Assembly (NCBI GenBank): GCA_027625915.1
Contig: JANTQA010000047.1
Span: forward strand, 11,780,001 to 11,844,000
Length of the DNA stretch: 64,000 nt
Direction of reading: 5' to 3'
Source of the DNA: Anaeramoeba flamelloides
Lineage: Eukaryota > Metamonada > Anaeramoebidae
Part shown: piece by piece, positions 49,171 through 61,306 of the stretch
Numbering within the stretch: the first letter of the stretch is position 1
Layout: each line of letters begins with the position of its first letter
Notes under the pieces: model-generated
Databases searched by the model: none
Seen by the model: only the letters and a program-made list of their open reading frames with translations
Told to the model about the DNA's origin: nothing
Position numbers and translations under genes: made by a program

Positions 49171-50205
49171 TAATTTCTAAATTTTTATTTCGAAATTTTA
49201 TTAAAGAGTCATAATTTTCTTTATCATTAACCAATGATAAGATAAATAAGGAGTCTTTGTTGCGAATAATCTCTTTGATATTATTCTAATTGTTTTAGTT
49301 AATTTGAATTATTTCTAAAATCCATATTATTTGATTTTTTTCGGAGAATGGGTAATACCCATCAAAAATGAATCTTATCTTCAATGATTTCTAGGTTTAA
49401 AAAGTTTTTTATATAAATTACATAATTTTGTTTTTATTTTATTCTTATCATAAACATAAGAAGACCTATTTAGATAATTTGTGAAATTTCTTAGTTTTAA
49501 GATGGACGTAGAGCCCTTCCATTTTAAATATTTTTTGTCGTTATTTTTTTTTAATTTAAGAAACAAAAAGAAAATTTCAAAAATTGTTTGTTTATTTCAA
49601 AAATTAAAAAAAAAAAAACAGTTAGGTTTACTTGAGTTTTCTGTTTATTTAGAAAATCAATAGATTTTCCTTAGGTTTTTTTTACTTTTCAAAATAAACG
49701 GAAAATTTATTAAAATTTTCTGTTTTTTTCAAAAAGTTAAAAAAACCTAGAATACTTCACAAATAAAACAGAAAACATCAAGAAAACCTAGGCACTTGAA
49801 GTCACTCTACAACACTCTACAACATGACTATTTGTTGATATTATTATTATACCTAATAATTTTTAAATATTCTTGACCTTTCCATCTAGAAATATTTATT
49901 ATTAAGTTTACTCTAAATTGATTAAGATTAGCATTTAGTAATTTTACAATTTCTGCTTTCCAGTTGATATTTTTATCATCTTTTTTAGTGAATTTTAAAT
50001 ACTTTGATATAAGTATTCATTACCAAGAATTTCTAATTTCTTTTTGAATTTAAATCTTCTTTTATATATTGAAATTCTTATTAGGTCTATTTTTGCTTCA
50101 TTTTTATAGAAAATTATTCTTGGAGAGTGTGGATTAATTTTTAAAAATTTTGTGACTTTTTTATTTATGCAAACATCTATCTTGTTGAAATCTTTTTAAA
50201 TTAAA
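49171..50205 (-). mobile_element. LINE-B, copy 4 (decayed, 5'-truncated)
   Basis: The minus strand encodes the C-terminal half only: a region homologous to LINE-A after the RT domain (about 49840-50200), then YLKWKGSTSILKLRNFTNYL and SSYVYDKNKIKTKLCNLYKK (49381-49566), the zinc-knuckle remnant, and a tail like SLLKFLNKNL. The RT catalytic core is absent. A hairpin cluster (49540-49830) interrupts it. Confidence 0.75.
49540..49830. repeat. Hairpin-module cluster 7, inside LINE-B copy 4
   Basis: B and C modules: AATTTAAGAAACAAAAAGAA, then CTTGAGTTTTCTGTTTATTT with complements ending CAGAAAACATCAAGAAAACC. The end phrase is CACTTGAAGTCACTCTACAA. The cluster starts after CCCTTCCATTTTAAAT, as in copy 1. 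Confidence 0.75.
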
Positions 50206-50462
50206 TTAAAAATTACTAGTCCCTAAAATATCTGACTAATATATTATAATATATATATACTAATACATATTACTTTAAACATTTGTAATTTTACTTCATT
50301 CACAAAATTTTGCTTTTTAAAAATTATTTTGATTTGTTTTAATTTTAGCTTTTACTTTTTTGAAGTTTTTTTTAAAATGTTTCTTTTTTTCTTGTCAAAT
50401 TCCTAAGAAAGTATTATTACTTTATGATAATGCCTTTTATCAAAAATAATCAAATATTCTTA

Positions 50463-50659
50463 CCTCGGTTTCACTTTTAAGGTACAAACTTTCAACAAAA
50501 TTTAAGGCACAAAAAAAAACTCAAATTAAAGCACAAAATTCAAATTCTAGTAAAAATAAATTATGTAAAAAAAAAATTCCAAATTTTGTACCTTAATTTG
50601 AGATTTTTTTGTGCCTTAAATTTTGTTGAAAGTTTGTGCCTTAAAAGTGAAACTGACTG
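50463..50659. mobile_element. Tc1/mariner-type MITE, copy 2
   Basis: A 197-bp element with TA on both sides (50461-50462, 50660-50661). Inward from the right it reads CAGTCAGTTTCACTTTTAAG; from the left CCTCGGTTTCACTTTTAAGG. The interior GGCACAAA boxes match copy 1 at 8795-8989. There is no coding capacity. Confidence 0.85.
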
Positions 50660-51211
50660 TAATTTATTTGATAAGAGTTCTTGATATTTGAGTATGATGT
50701 AATAGAAAGGATTAGATAGATTTAATTATTTAATTTATTTATTAAAAACCACAATATACATTATTTCTCGCTGGTAAATTACCCACTTCGAATCTTTAAC
50801 AAAAAAAAAATAAATAAATAAAGTCATCAAGTAAAATTTTAACTGAATTTTTTTTTATATATTTTTATCTTCAAATTTTTAATGATAACTATTTGTAATA
50901 TTACCTATTTTAATTATTATTTGAACTATCTTTTATAGTAAATCAAGTTGAAAGGATAATAATTTTTTCTATTAAGATAATATTAAAAAAACAAAAAAAA
51001 TGGAAGAATGTAAGTAGATAATAATATATTAACACTCTTAAAAATCATTATTTTTAAATTCATCTTTCTCAATTTTACTATTCAGTTCTAATAATATTTA
51101 TTGGCTCTTTGTGAATATTAATACAAGCACCTTTTTACTTGAAAGTTCAAAGGTTCTTTTTCTTTATTCTAAAGCTATTTTGAAATAGTGGGGATTTAGT
51201 ATCTACTATTA

Positions 51212-51669
51212 CTGTTGAGAAAAAAATGTTAGACAGAGAAAAATAGTTGGAAAGAAATTTTAATTTGGACACATTACTGAAAATGATTTTTAATTTCAAG
51301 GGTTTGTGAAATAACTAAAGAAAAATAACAATAATATACTTATTAGAATAAGGATTAATGCAATTCTACTTTTTCAAAACCTTATCTCTTAAAATCTAAA
51401 GCAAGTTTGAAAATTACAATTTTCAGATTTAATAGTAAACTTTACTACAACTTGGATTTTTGTTTAAATAGCATGATCTACTTTAGTTGTCAACCATTCA
51501 AATGAGTATTCTACACACACCACAGAAGAATGAACTTGTAACACATTTAAATCTGGATTTATATAAAATTCACTTAGTTATCAATAGGATTTGATTTTCA
51601 ATTTCAGTAATGTTCCCAATTAAAAATTGTGTTCAACCATTTTTCTATTTCCAACATTTTTCTCTCAAC
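51212..51669. mobile_element. TTA-duplicating MITE family D, copy 2
   Basis: A 458-bp element flanked by TTA (51209-51211, 51670-51672). The ends are CTGTTGAG...CTCAACAG with inverted repeats of about 75 bp. It is very similar to 21981-22440 along the full length. Confidence 0.88.
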
Positions 51670-52051
51670 AGTTAGTTGTGAAACAAATGAATAAAACTTT
51701 TCATTTAGCTTTCCAAAAAAAGATTTTATAAATCAGTGAACATTTTCTAATTTTAAATTCAGAAACTTAGCTTAAATTATCGATTTAACTTTGAGAATTG
51801 GGTACTTTGATCATTAATTATAATTATTGTAAGTGGTGTTTTTTTTTGGGAAAGCTGAATGAAAATATTGATCTTTTTATTTTGCAGTTTAAAGAAATGC
51901 CAGGAAGAGCTTTGAGAGAGGGGGGGTACTGTTTGACAAAAAGCCCTCACTTAATATAAATGAAAACTTTTAGAAAAAAATAATTCTGGAAATTTAAAAA
52001 AAAGTACGACTTTTTTTAATCGCTCTATTTTTCAAAGGTAAAACTTTTTTA

Positions 52052-52917
52052 CCATTGTGAAAAAAATTTGGGTCATTAAAAAAAATTGGGTCAGTCAAAA
52101 ATTTGTTTTCGTTTTTTAAATAGTAAATATTAGCAAAATGATTTTTGATCAAAGTAAAATTTTATGAACAAATCTTACATTTAATAAAAACCAAAGTCAT
52201 TATCAATAATAATTTTCAAATGCAATATTAAATTGTTGCATTTGAAGCTTTTAGAATTACTGTGGAACTCTAAAAAACAAAATTTTACTTTTAATTGTAA
52301 ACTTTACTAAAAATGTTAATTTTTTTTTATTAGAAAACATTATAAGATCAAGTTAATTATTGTTTGGGAAGATCAAAAATTAATAACAGTTTTAAATTAA
52401 GGTTTGTCTATGAGGATTTTTAGAATTTAAATGGTTTCTGAAATCTTGATATTTCGGTATTTTGAAGTTTTGATTGTAAACATTAGTGGAAAACAACCTC
52501 TTTCGAAAAAATATCTTTTTTGGAAGAATTTATGATTCAATTTGGTTTAAAAAGGATATTTAAGATTAACCGTGATAAATTTGCGTTTATTAACAATGAT
52601 AAATATCTTATTGAATTAATAGATTTTAATATTTCCTATTAAATAGTTCTCTTATTTTTAGTAAAGTTTACAATTAAAAATAAATTTTTGTATTTTTGGA
52701 GTTCCACAGTAATTCTAAAAGCTTCAAATGCAACAATTTAATATTGCATTTGAAAATTATTATTGATAATGACTTTGGTTTTTATTAAATGTAAGATTTG
52801 TTCATAAAATTTTACTTTGATCAAAAACCATTTTGCTAATATTTACTATTTAAAAAACGAAAACAAATTTTTGACTGACCCAATTTTTTTTAATGACCCA
52901 AATTTTTTTCACAATGG
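52052..52917. mobile_element. 866-bp foldback element with ~265-bp terminal inverted repeats
   Basis: Starts CCATTGTGAAAAAAATTTGG and ends with its complement, flanked by TTA on both sides (52049-52051, 52918-52920). The arms (52052-52316 and 52653-52917) match almost base for base. The unique centre (about 335 bp) has a short frame with QFGLKRIFKINRDKFAFIN, too short to assign. The TTA duplication matches family D, though the ends differ. Confidence 0.88.
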
Positions 52918-52920
52918 TTA

Positions 52921-53850
52921 TAAACTTGATTTTTTAAAAAAATCCAGTTTTAAAAACGAGTGGAACCAACTCTTAAATGAGAAGAAGGGGTTTTGATGGG
53001 AAGAAAGTAATTTTTTAAAGAAAGTTCTCACTTTATTTTTAATTGAAAACTTTTAAAAAAATATCGTCCGAAAATCTCATAAAAAAAAAATTCCTCACTT
53101 TTTTGAAATATCCAGAGATTAAAAATAAAACCCTTTTTGAATTATTTAAATATAAAAACAAAGACTTATCTGATCAGAATATGAAAACTTTATTTTGCAA
53201 CTGGAATAATAGCATCTAACAATTCAAGGAAATTAAAATGAACTCATCAATTGTTCTTGGATCAATATTTTATTCACCGTAATTAACTTTAGTTTACAAA
53301 AAGGAAAGGAAGATAGTTTGGAAAAAATAAAAAAAAATTTCATTTTTTCGATATTTTTTTAATTATTGTTATTTCAAAAAAAAGGAGTACATTAAATAAA
53401 TTGTGAATACAACAATTGTCTTTCAATAGTAACAACTGACTAAAAAAATGCAATTTTTTTTCAAAAAATACCCATTTTAAGTGAGAAATTGAAAACATTT
53501 AAAAAGGTAAATGAGATCTTGTAATTTAATAAAAACTTGTTTAAAAATAGATTATTGTACAAACCCTGTTGGTTTGAATTTTCAACATTCTTCAGGTTTA
53601 TTAAATTTTAATTTGCGATTTTTTAATTATAAATTCTCGAATTTAATTTGAAAACCAGTTGATCTCCGCAATGAACCAAAATACTATAAACCCTGACCGA
53701 ATTTGGTTTTTTCTTGTTTCACAAAATAATTGAAGTTTATCCCTTTTATAGTTGAAAAATTTTGATCAAAAAAGATTTTGCATTTTTTCATTTCATTTAA
53801 TTTAATTTACAATTTTACAAATTGCTTAATATTTTTTTTTTTAAAATAAA
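52921..53850. other. Intergenic upstream of Rpn11
   Basis: AT-rich, with no gene. The Rpn11 promoter must lie here. I could not find a yeast-style proteasome control element (GGTGGCAAA) in it. Confidence 0.4.
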
Positions 53851-55925
53851 ATGGATTTTTCATCAATGTTACAAGGATTGGGCGGACAAGGACAAACTTC
53901 AGGAATTGATATGCCACAAGTCGACACCTCTGAAACAATTTATGTTTCTTCTTTAGCGTTATTAAAAATGTTAAAACATGGACGTTCAGGTGTATGAATC
54001 TTTTCTTTTCTTTTTTTTTTTTTTTGCAATTTCACCAATAAAACAAACAATTTTTTTTTTTCAGATAATTTGGTTTGTTTTGTCTTTGTTTCTTAATGAA
54101 AAATTAATATCTTTTGTGGATCCGTTTCTTTTTTTTTTTTCTTTTCATTTAAAAAACCAAAAAAAAGATACCAATGGAAGTTATGGGATTAATGCTTGGG
54201 AAATTTGTCGACGAATACACCGTCAGAGTTGATGACGTTTTTGCTTCACCACAAATTGGTACCACAACCTCTGTAGAAACCCATGATAATGTTTTTCAAA
54301 CAAAAATGATCGAAATGCTAAAGCAAACTGGGCGTGGCGAAGATGTTGTTGGTTGGTATCATTCACATCCTGGTTTGTATTTTTTACTTTATTTTTTCTT
54401 TCTTTTTAAATAATCACAACAAGACACATTTTTTTGTTACAAAACCTTTTAACTAAAATCGGCTCACATTTTTCAAACATAACTAAAATGGTAGTTTTCT
54501 TTAGTTTCATTTCTTTATTCTATCATTTTTTTTTTATTATTATTTCCATTTTCCACACATCCCTTTAAATTCACTTTTGCAAAAAACCTTAATTGTGATG
54601 AAAGAATTTTTATTTGTGATATGAAAAGCTTATTTATACAAAGAAGCTATTCAAAATTTTATGGTTCATACAGATTTTGTAGTTGTATTATTTTACTTTT
54701 GTATTGATAATTATAACTATTTAGCTTGTATTTGCATAATAAACGGGAAAAAATATCTACTCCATTTTTCTTCTCTTTCTTTTACAAATAAGAGAGCACA
54801 AAATATTAACCTCCCAACTTTGGAAATTCTATTTGAAAAAGGAATAATAAGAATTCTTTTTTTAAAGATGTTAATTCATTTGTCACGACTTTTGAGAGAG
54901 AACAAAAAGAAAATACCATAGATGATTAAATAAATATTTTAATTTTTTGAGAAAGAGAAAGAAAAAAGAGTCATTTTTCCATTACTGGTGCTAAATTCCC
55001 ATATACACCACAAAATATTTAAAATGATATGAAATTTTTATTCTTAATTAATAATATTATTTCTGAATTTTTATCAATATATATTTATGTTTTTGATCTT
55101 AAAACTTTAATAATAGGATTTGGGCCATGGTTATCTGGTGTTGATATGCAAACCCAGCAATCATTTGAAACATTAAATAAACGCTCTGTGGCTGTTGTAA
55201 TCGATCCTGTACAATCTGTTAAGGGTAAAGTAGTTATTGACGCATTTCGATTGATTCCGCAGCAGGCATTTAGCTTTGGTAAGGCGCCAAGGCAAACAAC
55301 TTCACATTTGGGTGATCTTCAGCCACCATCAATGGTTGCACTTGTTCACGGGCTCAATAGATATTATTATTCTATGCCCATTAATTATCGAAAAAATGAA
55401 TTCGAACAAAAAATGTTATTAAACTTGGAGAAAAAAAGTTGGATTGATGGATTAAATATTAGTAGTTTTGAAAATCATTCAAAAAAAAATAGCGAAACAC
55501 TCAACCAAATGATTAAACTTTCAAAACAATATAATTTAAAATTAACCAAAGAAAAAGAGGACAAGGAAAAGGAATTAGAAGAAAAGGAAAAAGAAAAAAT
55601 CATCAAGCAAAGAGTTAAAAAAAGAATTGAAAAAGAAAAAAAAAAATTAGAAAAACAAAATAAAATGCAAATTGAAAAAGAGGGAAAAAAGGATGAAGAC
55701 AAAAATAAAAAAGAAGAGAAAAAAAAAGATGGAAAAAATGGAAAAAATGGAATCGACAAAGAAAAGAATGGAAAGAAGAAAAAAAACACCCAGCAGGAGA
55801 ATCGAAAAATAAAAAATGTTGGTCTATTAGATCCAAAAAGGCATTTAAAATCTGGAGTCGAAGATTTAATGGCAAATACAATCATACAATCACTTGGTAC
55901 AATGTTATTAACAGAAATTCTTTAA
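53851..55925 (+). CDS. PSMD14: Rpn11/PSMD14, proteasome-lid JAMM deubiquitinase
   Basis: Rpn11 cuts ubiquitin chains from substrates at the base of the proteasome pore. Exons are 53851-53991, 54168-54372 and 55117-55925, giving 384 residues (human 310). Junctions are GGT|GTATGA..AAG|ATA (phase 0) and CCTG|GTTTGT..ATAG|GATTTG (phase 1). The MPN+ site is intact: Glu51 in [10 protein letters not shown], then His112 and His114 of [14 protein letters not shown] with Ser122 and Asp125. Zinc binding and catalysis should therefore be preserved. Human Rpn11 has Cys where this has Pro119. Conserved blocks follow ([56 protein letters not shown]). Residues about 260-345 are a Lys/Glu/Asn-rich insert where human has some 15 residues. 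Identity is secure. Confidence 0.97.
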
Positions 55926-55952
55926 ATTAGCTGTTCATTTATGAATCAATCA

Positions 55953-55953
<1 letters not shown>

Positions 55954-55986
<33 letters not shown>
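55954..55986. repeat. (TA)n microsatellite after Rpn11
   Basis: An alternating AT tract starting about 30 bases past the stop codon, so probably within the 3' untranslated region. Confidence 0.9.
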
Positions 55987-55990
<4 letters not shown>

Positions 55991-57573
55991 ATTATGTTTT
56001 ATTTCCAAAATTAAATATATATATTTTTTTTCTCTTTTTTTCTCGTATAATACAAGAAAAAAAAACTTTTAATTTTAACGAAATTGTCGTTAAAGAACTG
56101 AAAATATAAAAATAAAAAAAGATCAAACAAAAACATATTATTTTTTAAATATCATACATATAAATTCTTTTTAAACAAGTGAGGGATAATAAGTTTTAAA
56201 ATGTATTGCTAATACTGTTTAAAAGAGTGGACAAAGCAGTTTGAGTAACACTTTTTAAAAGTTTTTATTATCATATTTTAAAATCTTTTTATTGAGTATT
56301 TCTTGTTATTTTTTTTCTATCCATTTTTTTTTTTTTTTTTTTTTTGTTGAATAAATTAATATTTGTATTTGATAGAAAAGTAAATTAAGTTTCAAATGTA
56401 TCTCATAGTAATGTTTATTGGGACACTCGTTGGATTTGAAGCTTTCAATTTTTTCACTTTAAAATTTTCTCTTTTCAAAGCTAAGGTGTTTTTTTACAAA
56501 TACTAAAACCTTAACAATAAATCCAATCAACTCTAATTTTTGTTCAAATTTTTTTGAATTTACTAGTATTTCTTCTTTTTAATACAAATACTTTATTTGT
56601 CAGCCACTTTTTGATATCAATACAAATTGTATAAATGAAAATATTCTAAATTGTCTTAAATTTTATAAAATTTATCTTTGAGATTATTGTGCTATTACAA
56701 TTTTACTGCTAATTTTCAAGATTTCTGATTTATTATTATTTTATGTTCTAAACTCTTTTTCAGTCAAAATGTGACCCAGTTTTATTAAAGAAATACAATA
56801 TATTCGAGGAGTTTTTCCAATATTCTTATCAAAAGACATTTTCAATTGGTAGGTCTAAACATTTTTCTAATTTAGCAGTTTTCTTTACTTTTAACTTTTT
56901 TTTTTATGATTTTTCAGATTCTGTTTTTTTTTAATTTTTCTCTTTGCTTTTTACAAAGTAAATTAAAAAGTCAATTTGAGAAAAAAAAAAGGTTTGAAAC
57001 TCTAAATTAATATTAAGAAATCTTGAGATATTGTTTTTATTTAATTAAAAAATTCATACATTTACAAGTGAAAAATCTAATTCTCAGACAATTTTATTTT
57101 TCTGAGAAATTGGGAAAATTTACTGGAGACATTTAAATGAAAGGTACCGGAAAATATTTTTCACATTTTATTTTTTTTTAAGAAATTTATTGTAGGTTCA
57201 GATATTTCTTTTATGATTATCGACTCTTGTCCAATTTTATATTTCTCTAATTTTGAAATAATCGTTTATTTGGTTGATTCTTAAAAAAAGTGAATTTTTC
57301 TTTTTTGCTTGGCATTTTGAGTGTATTGGAGTTGATTCTGAGTTGATAATAATAAAATATTATTTTTAAAACAAATGAAAAAATAAAATTTAAATTGACA
57401 ATTAATTTATAAGAACAAAATTTTATTGAAAGTGTCAAATATCCTCAAAATACATGAAAACTGAAAATACTCAGTAATTTAATAAACTAAATAAAAAGGT
57501 TTTTGAAAAACTTTTTTATAAACTCTTGTTCCATTGATAATATTTAATGATGAAATTGGAATTTTACTTAAGA
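55987..57573. other. Intergenic, no gene called
   Basis: AT-rich spacer. A short acceptor/donor-bounded open stretch at 56763-56848 was noted but has no second exon. Text near 56180-56280 resembles parts of 4020-4090, hinting at another weak repeat family. Confidence 0.4.
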
Positions 57574-57669
57574 ATATATATATATATATATATATATCAC
57601 AGGTATGACGATTTTTTTGGTGTCATGAAACGCGTTTGCGCACGCGTGGGCGAAGCGTAAAATTCGTTC

Positions 57670-57709
<40 letters not shown>
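57574..57709. repeat. CpG-rich 77-bp core between two (TA)n tracts
   Basis: (AT)n at 57574-57597 and 57675-57709 enclose 57598-57674, which has ACGCGT twice and GGGCGAAGCG. The core starts CACAGGTATGACG and its other end reads inward CAGAGGAACGA, a weak inverted repeat. The CACAGGTAT tip recurs, inverted, beside the (TA)n tract at 61271. Confidence 0.75.
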
Positions 57710-57711
<2 letters not shown>

Positions 57712-58426
57712 AAATTTTTGTTAACATATATAATAAAAAATCAAAAATAAAAAGGGGTGAATTCCAGTTGATTAGACTACATAGAAAAAAAAATTTTTTT
57801 TCAACAATTATGTTTACTAAAAATATATATCATTTCTTTTAGTATATCTCTTAAAATCTACAATAATCAAAACTTAATAAAATCAAAAAAAAATATAAAA
57901 ATGTAAAAATAATTAAAATTATAATTTATTACAAATACTTAATTTTGCTTGTTACCAAAAAGCAATTAAAAAAATTTTTTGAATATTAATTTATTTTGAT
58001 AAAATACATATTTTTCAAAAATAAAATTTATGATCGATCATGAAAAAAATAAAACTATAAACAAAAAAAAAATCAATTAAATACTAATGATTTTAAATCA
58101 AAATTCCCATTTCCTAAAATTTAAAACGTTCTCTACTTATGGATTGTGTTTTGTAATTTTGTCTTTTTTGGTTTTCCAATTTCCATCTGTTGTGTTAAAC
58201 TAAATAAAAATTATAATAGAATATGTAAATTTGGGAGAGAAACAATATAATAATTCCTAACAGTAATTAAAAAGTGAAAGTGCTTATTACTTGTGTTCAT
58301 ATATTCTTTCAATTTTTCCAACCATTTAAACAACAAAATATTTTTATAAAATGTAGAAGTAGCAATTTTGGGTCAAAGTGCAACAAAAAAAATGTATGAG
58401 AGCAATTTTGAAAAAAAGTAAATAAT
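57710..58426. other. Intergenic, no gene seen
   Basis: AT-rich spacer up to the LINE-A target duplication. I recognise nothing in it. Confidence 0.4.
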
Positions 58427-58432
58427 AAAAAA

Positions 58433-58439
<7 letters not shown>

Positions 58440-58465
<26 letters not shown>

Positions 58466-60461
58466 GAGGAGGAAGTGTAGATTACACTCTAAGTGCCCTT
58501 TTACTTAAATCCCCTTTCAGAAATTTAAGCGTAAAATCATAGATTTCACGATTATTAATTAACGAAAATAATTTTAAGCTATCATAATTTAAAATTATTT
58601 CATTAAAATTTAATTTTTTAACTTTTTTCAGAAAAATTAATCTATCTTTTTCATAGGAAGGACATACCCATAAAAAGTGATCAATATTTTCTATTATTTC
58701 CTTATGTTCATATTTTAAACATAAAGGACAAAATTTATTTGAATTTTTATTTATTACATAATAATATCTATTTAAGCAGTTGGTAAATATTCTGAATTTT
58801 AGAATTGTTGAACTTGATGGATAACTTAAATATCTTTGATTAATAAATAAATTTTTTTTGGTTTTTTAATTATTGCGAAATATTTTTGTACCTTCCAACT
58901 GGTAGAATTCAACAACTCATTATAATTATAATTATAAATTTCCTTTTTTAAGAAGGTTTAAACTCTCCGACTTCCAGTTAATTTTATTGTTTATTCTTTG
59001 ATTAAATTTTATTAATTTTTCCAGATAGGGTAGAGATAATTCTTTTTAATTTATTTTTGAATTTGAATTTCTTTTTTATTGATTGATATTACCAAATTTT
59101 CGAATTTAAATTCTGTTTTATAAATAAGAATTGGTGTGTTTCTGTTTATTTTGCAGATTTCGGTAATACATGTATTAATCCAAGAGTTTAAATAGTTTAG
59201 GGTTGCTATTTTATAATTATATATTTCTAATCCATATGTTAATTGACTTAATATAAAAAGATTTAAATAATCTTATTTTTAAATTATTTGTTAATAAATT
59301 ATTATCGAATAATTGTTTAGAACTATTATAAGTTTCTTTTGCCTTTTTTAGGTTATAGACTAAATGTGAAATTTTTTCCAAATAAATTCCCAAATATTTA
59401 ATTTTTGATAAATCTTGAGTAATTTCTGTTTTGAATTCATTAGTTTTTAATCCAAATTGGACAATTACTTGATATATAGCATTTAATTTTTCATTTATTT
59501 GATTCATATTCCCTTTTATGATTAAAATTAAATCATCTGCAAACATTTGACAATGATTTGTTAATGGTATTATTTTTAATAATAGAAAATGTGAAATAAG
59601 AGCAAATATAATCGGTGATAAGGGATCCCCTTGGAATATACCGATTCCTTCACCTTGATAATATTTTACTAAAAATTTTTGAATAATTTTATTTAAAATA
59701 AACTTTTTTTATTGTTTTCCTAATTATTTTAAAACTGATTGAGTCAAAGCATTTTGCTATATCAATCATTATAATATGAGTTTTATCATTTTTATTTTCA
59801 TTATTTGTTTTTATCTAATTGTAAATATTTAAAAAGTTTAATACCGCAACACGAGTATCAAATTTTTTTCGAAAGCCAAACTGCGCTTTATGAATATATT
59901 CCCAACAAGGCTCAATAAGTTTATATAGCATTTTAAGAAATAATCTTGGTAGACTTTGATTAATTGAAATAGATCGATAGTTTAAAGCGACTCATTCATT
60001 TCCCTTTTTATGAATAAACAAAATTGATCTTTTTTTGATATATTCAATAGTTTTATCATTAGGGTTCAATAACCAATTATTAAATATATTTTGTATTGTA
60101 ATTAGAAATTTTTTTATAATTTTTGTTCTCAATTGGTTCAATATCTAGAAAATTTTCTCCATCGATGTTAAATTTTAAATTCTCGATTTTTTGAAATCCT
60201 TTCACTGATTTGTTTTTTAAATTTTTAATAGTATTTTTAATTTTTTCCATTGGAAAATAAATATAAATTTTTGACTCTTTTAAATTATTTATTTTAAGAT
60301 TTTTTATATAATCTAAAATTTATAGATTTGGTTCAATTGAATTTTTTTTAATATGACCAAAATACTCTTCAATCATATTTTTATTGTTTAAAATCATTTT
60401 CATTTTTTTAGACCTTATTAAATTTATTTTTTTCCAAAAGTTCTTTTTTTGATTAAATTCT
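58440..60461 (-). mobile_element. LINE-A non-LTR retrotransposon, 5'-truncated
   Basis: Minus strand, about 2.0 kb, with a 25-base A tail (58440-58465 as T) and a target duplication AAAAAATGAAATT at 58427-58439 and about 60463-60476. From its 5' side: the pre-RT linker (NFWKKINLIRSKKMKMIL), RT fingers (SLPRLFLKMLYKLIEPCWEY, QFGFRKKFDTRVAVLNFL), motif A (MIDIAKCFDSISF), motif B (GIFQGDPLSP), motif C (FADDL), thumb, and a C-terminal zinc knuckle (CPLCLKYEH, HFLWVCPSYEKDR). The ORF stops at RALRV just before the tail. Several frameshifts and stops break the RT frame, for example after NIWIRNI and before LNYRS. No endonuclease remains. The truncated 5' end and short duplication are the signature of target-primed reverse transcription. 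Confidence 0.9.
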
Positions 60462-60477
60462 AAAAAAAAATGAAATT

Positions 60478-61267
60478 ATTATTTTACAAAATAAAATAAA
60501 GGATTTCTAACGAAATAATTGTTAAGAAACAATAGATACAAGAAGGATTATGTAAAAAAATAAGGGTGAAACTAGTTTTATAGTCTCAAAAAAACAAAAA
60601 AAAATCAATATAATTACTTAGCTCATAAGTTAAAGGGGAAGTCATATGATGAAAAAAATCACTGATCAGATTTTTCCATATTTGTAATTCTGAAAAAAAA
60701 AATTTTTTAAGTTAATAATTTTTAATATTTTTTGTGATCAATAAAAAATATTATTGAAATGGCAATTGATAAAAGATTCCTATTAGCTATTTGATTAATA
60801 AAATAGTGAATTCTTGAACTAATTTTCAGCTCAAATAGTAATTTTTGTTAAAAAAAAATAATTCTTTTTCTCATGTTTAAATGTATACAATTTTCAAAAA
60901 TTTTTTACTGAAATCCGCTTTGTGTGATTTTTACCTTTTAAAAATAGAAAATCAAACCATTTCCAGGGTGTTTTTAAAAACAACACCCCTACTTAAATGG
61001 GAAATCATGAATTCCCATTTTTTGAAACACTTTTAATACAATTACATGCAACCTGTGGTAAATTGTTTTTTTTCGTTATTTCTAAGTTTTTTCGTTTGCG
61101 TTTTTTCACATCCCAGAAACGAAAAGTATGATTTCATAAGAATTCGAGGACTTTTTCAAAAAACAAAAAACGAAAACAACGAATGAAACGAAAAAACATG
61201 TAAAAAAATCGAAAAAACGCGATTTTTCAAGTCTTTTATGTTTTTGAAACGAAAAAATGTAATACCT

Positions 61268-61270
<3 letters not shown>
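60478..61270. other. Intergenic with a CGTTT-rich stretch next to a (TA)n tract
   Basis: About 61060-61270 is rich in CGTTT, CGAAAA and AAACG words and ends AATACCTGTG right at the (TA)n tract, the inverted form of the CACAGGTAT tip at 57598. It is probably part of the same (TA)n-associated family. I see no gene. Confidence 0.5.

Positions 61271-61306
<36 letters not shown>

Noticed and set aside
56763-56848. Candidate exon (SKCDPVLLKKYNIFEEFFQ) between TTTTTCAG and GTAGGT
   Set aside because: Splice-like borders and fair composition, but no neighbouring exon or homology could be found.
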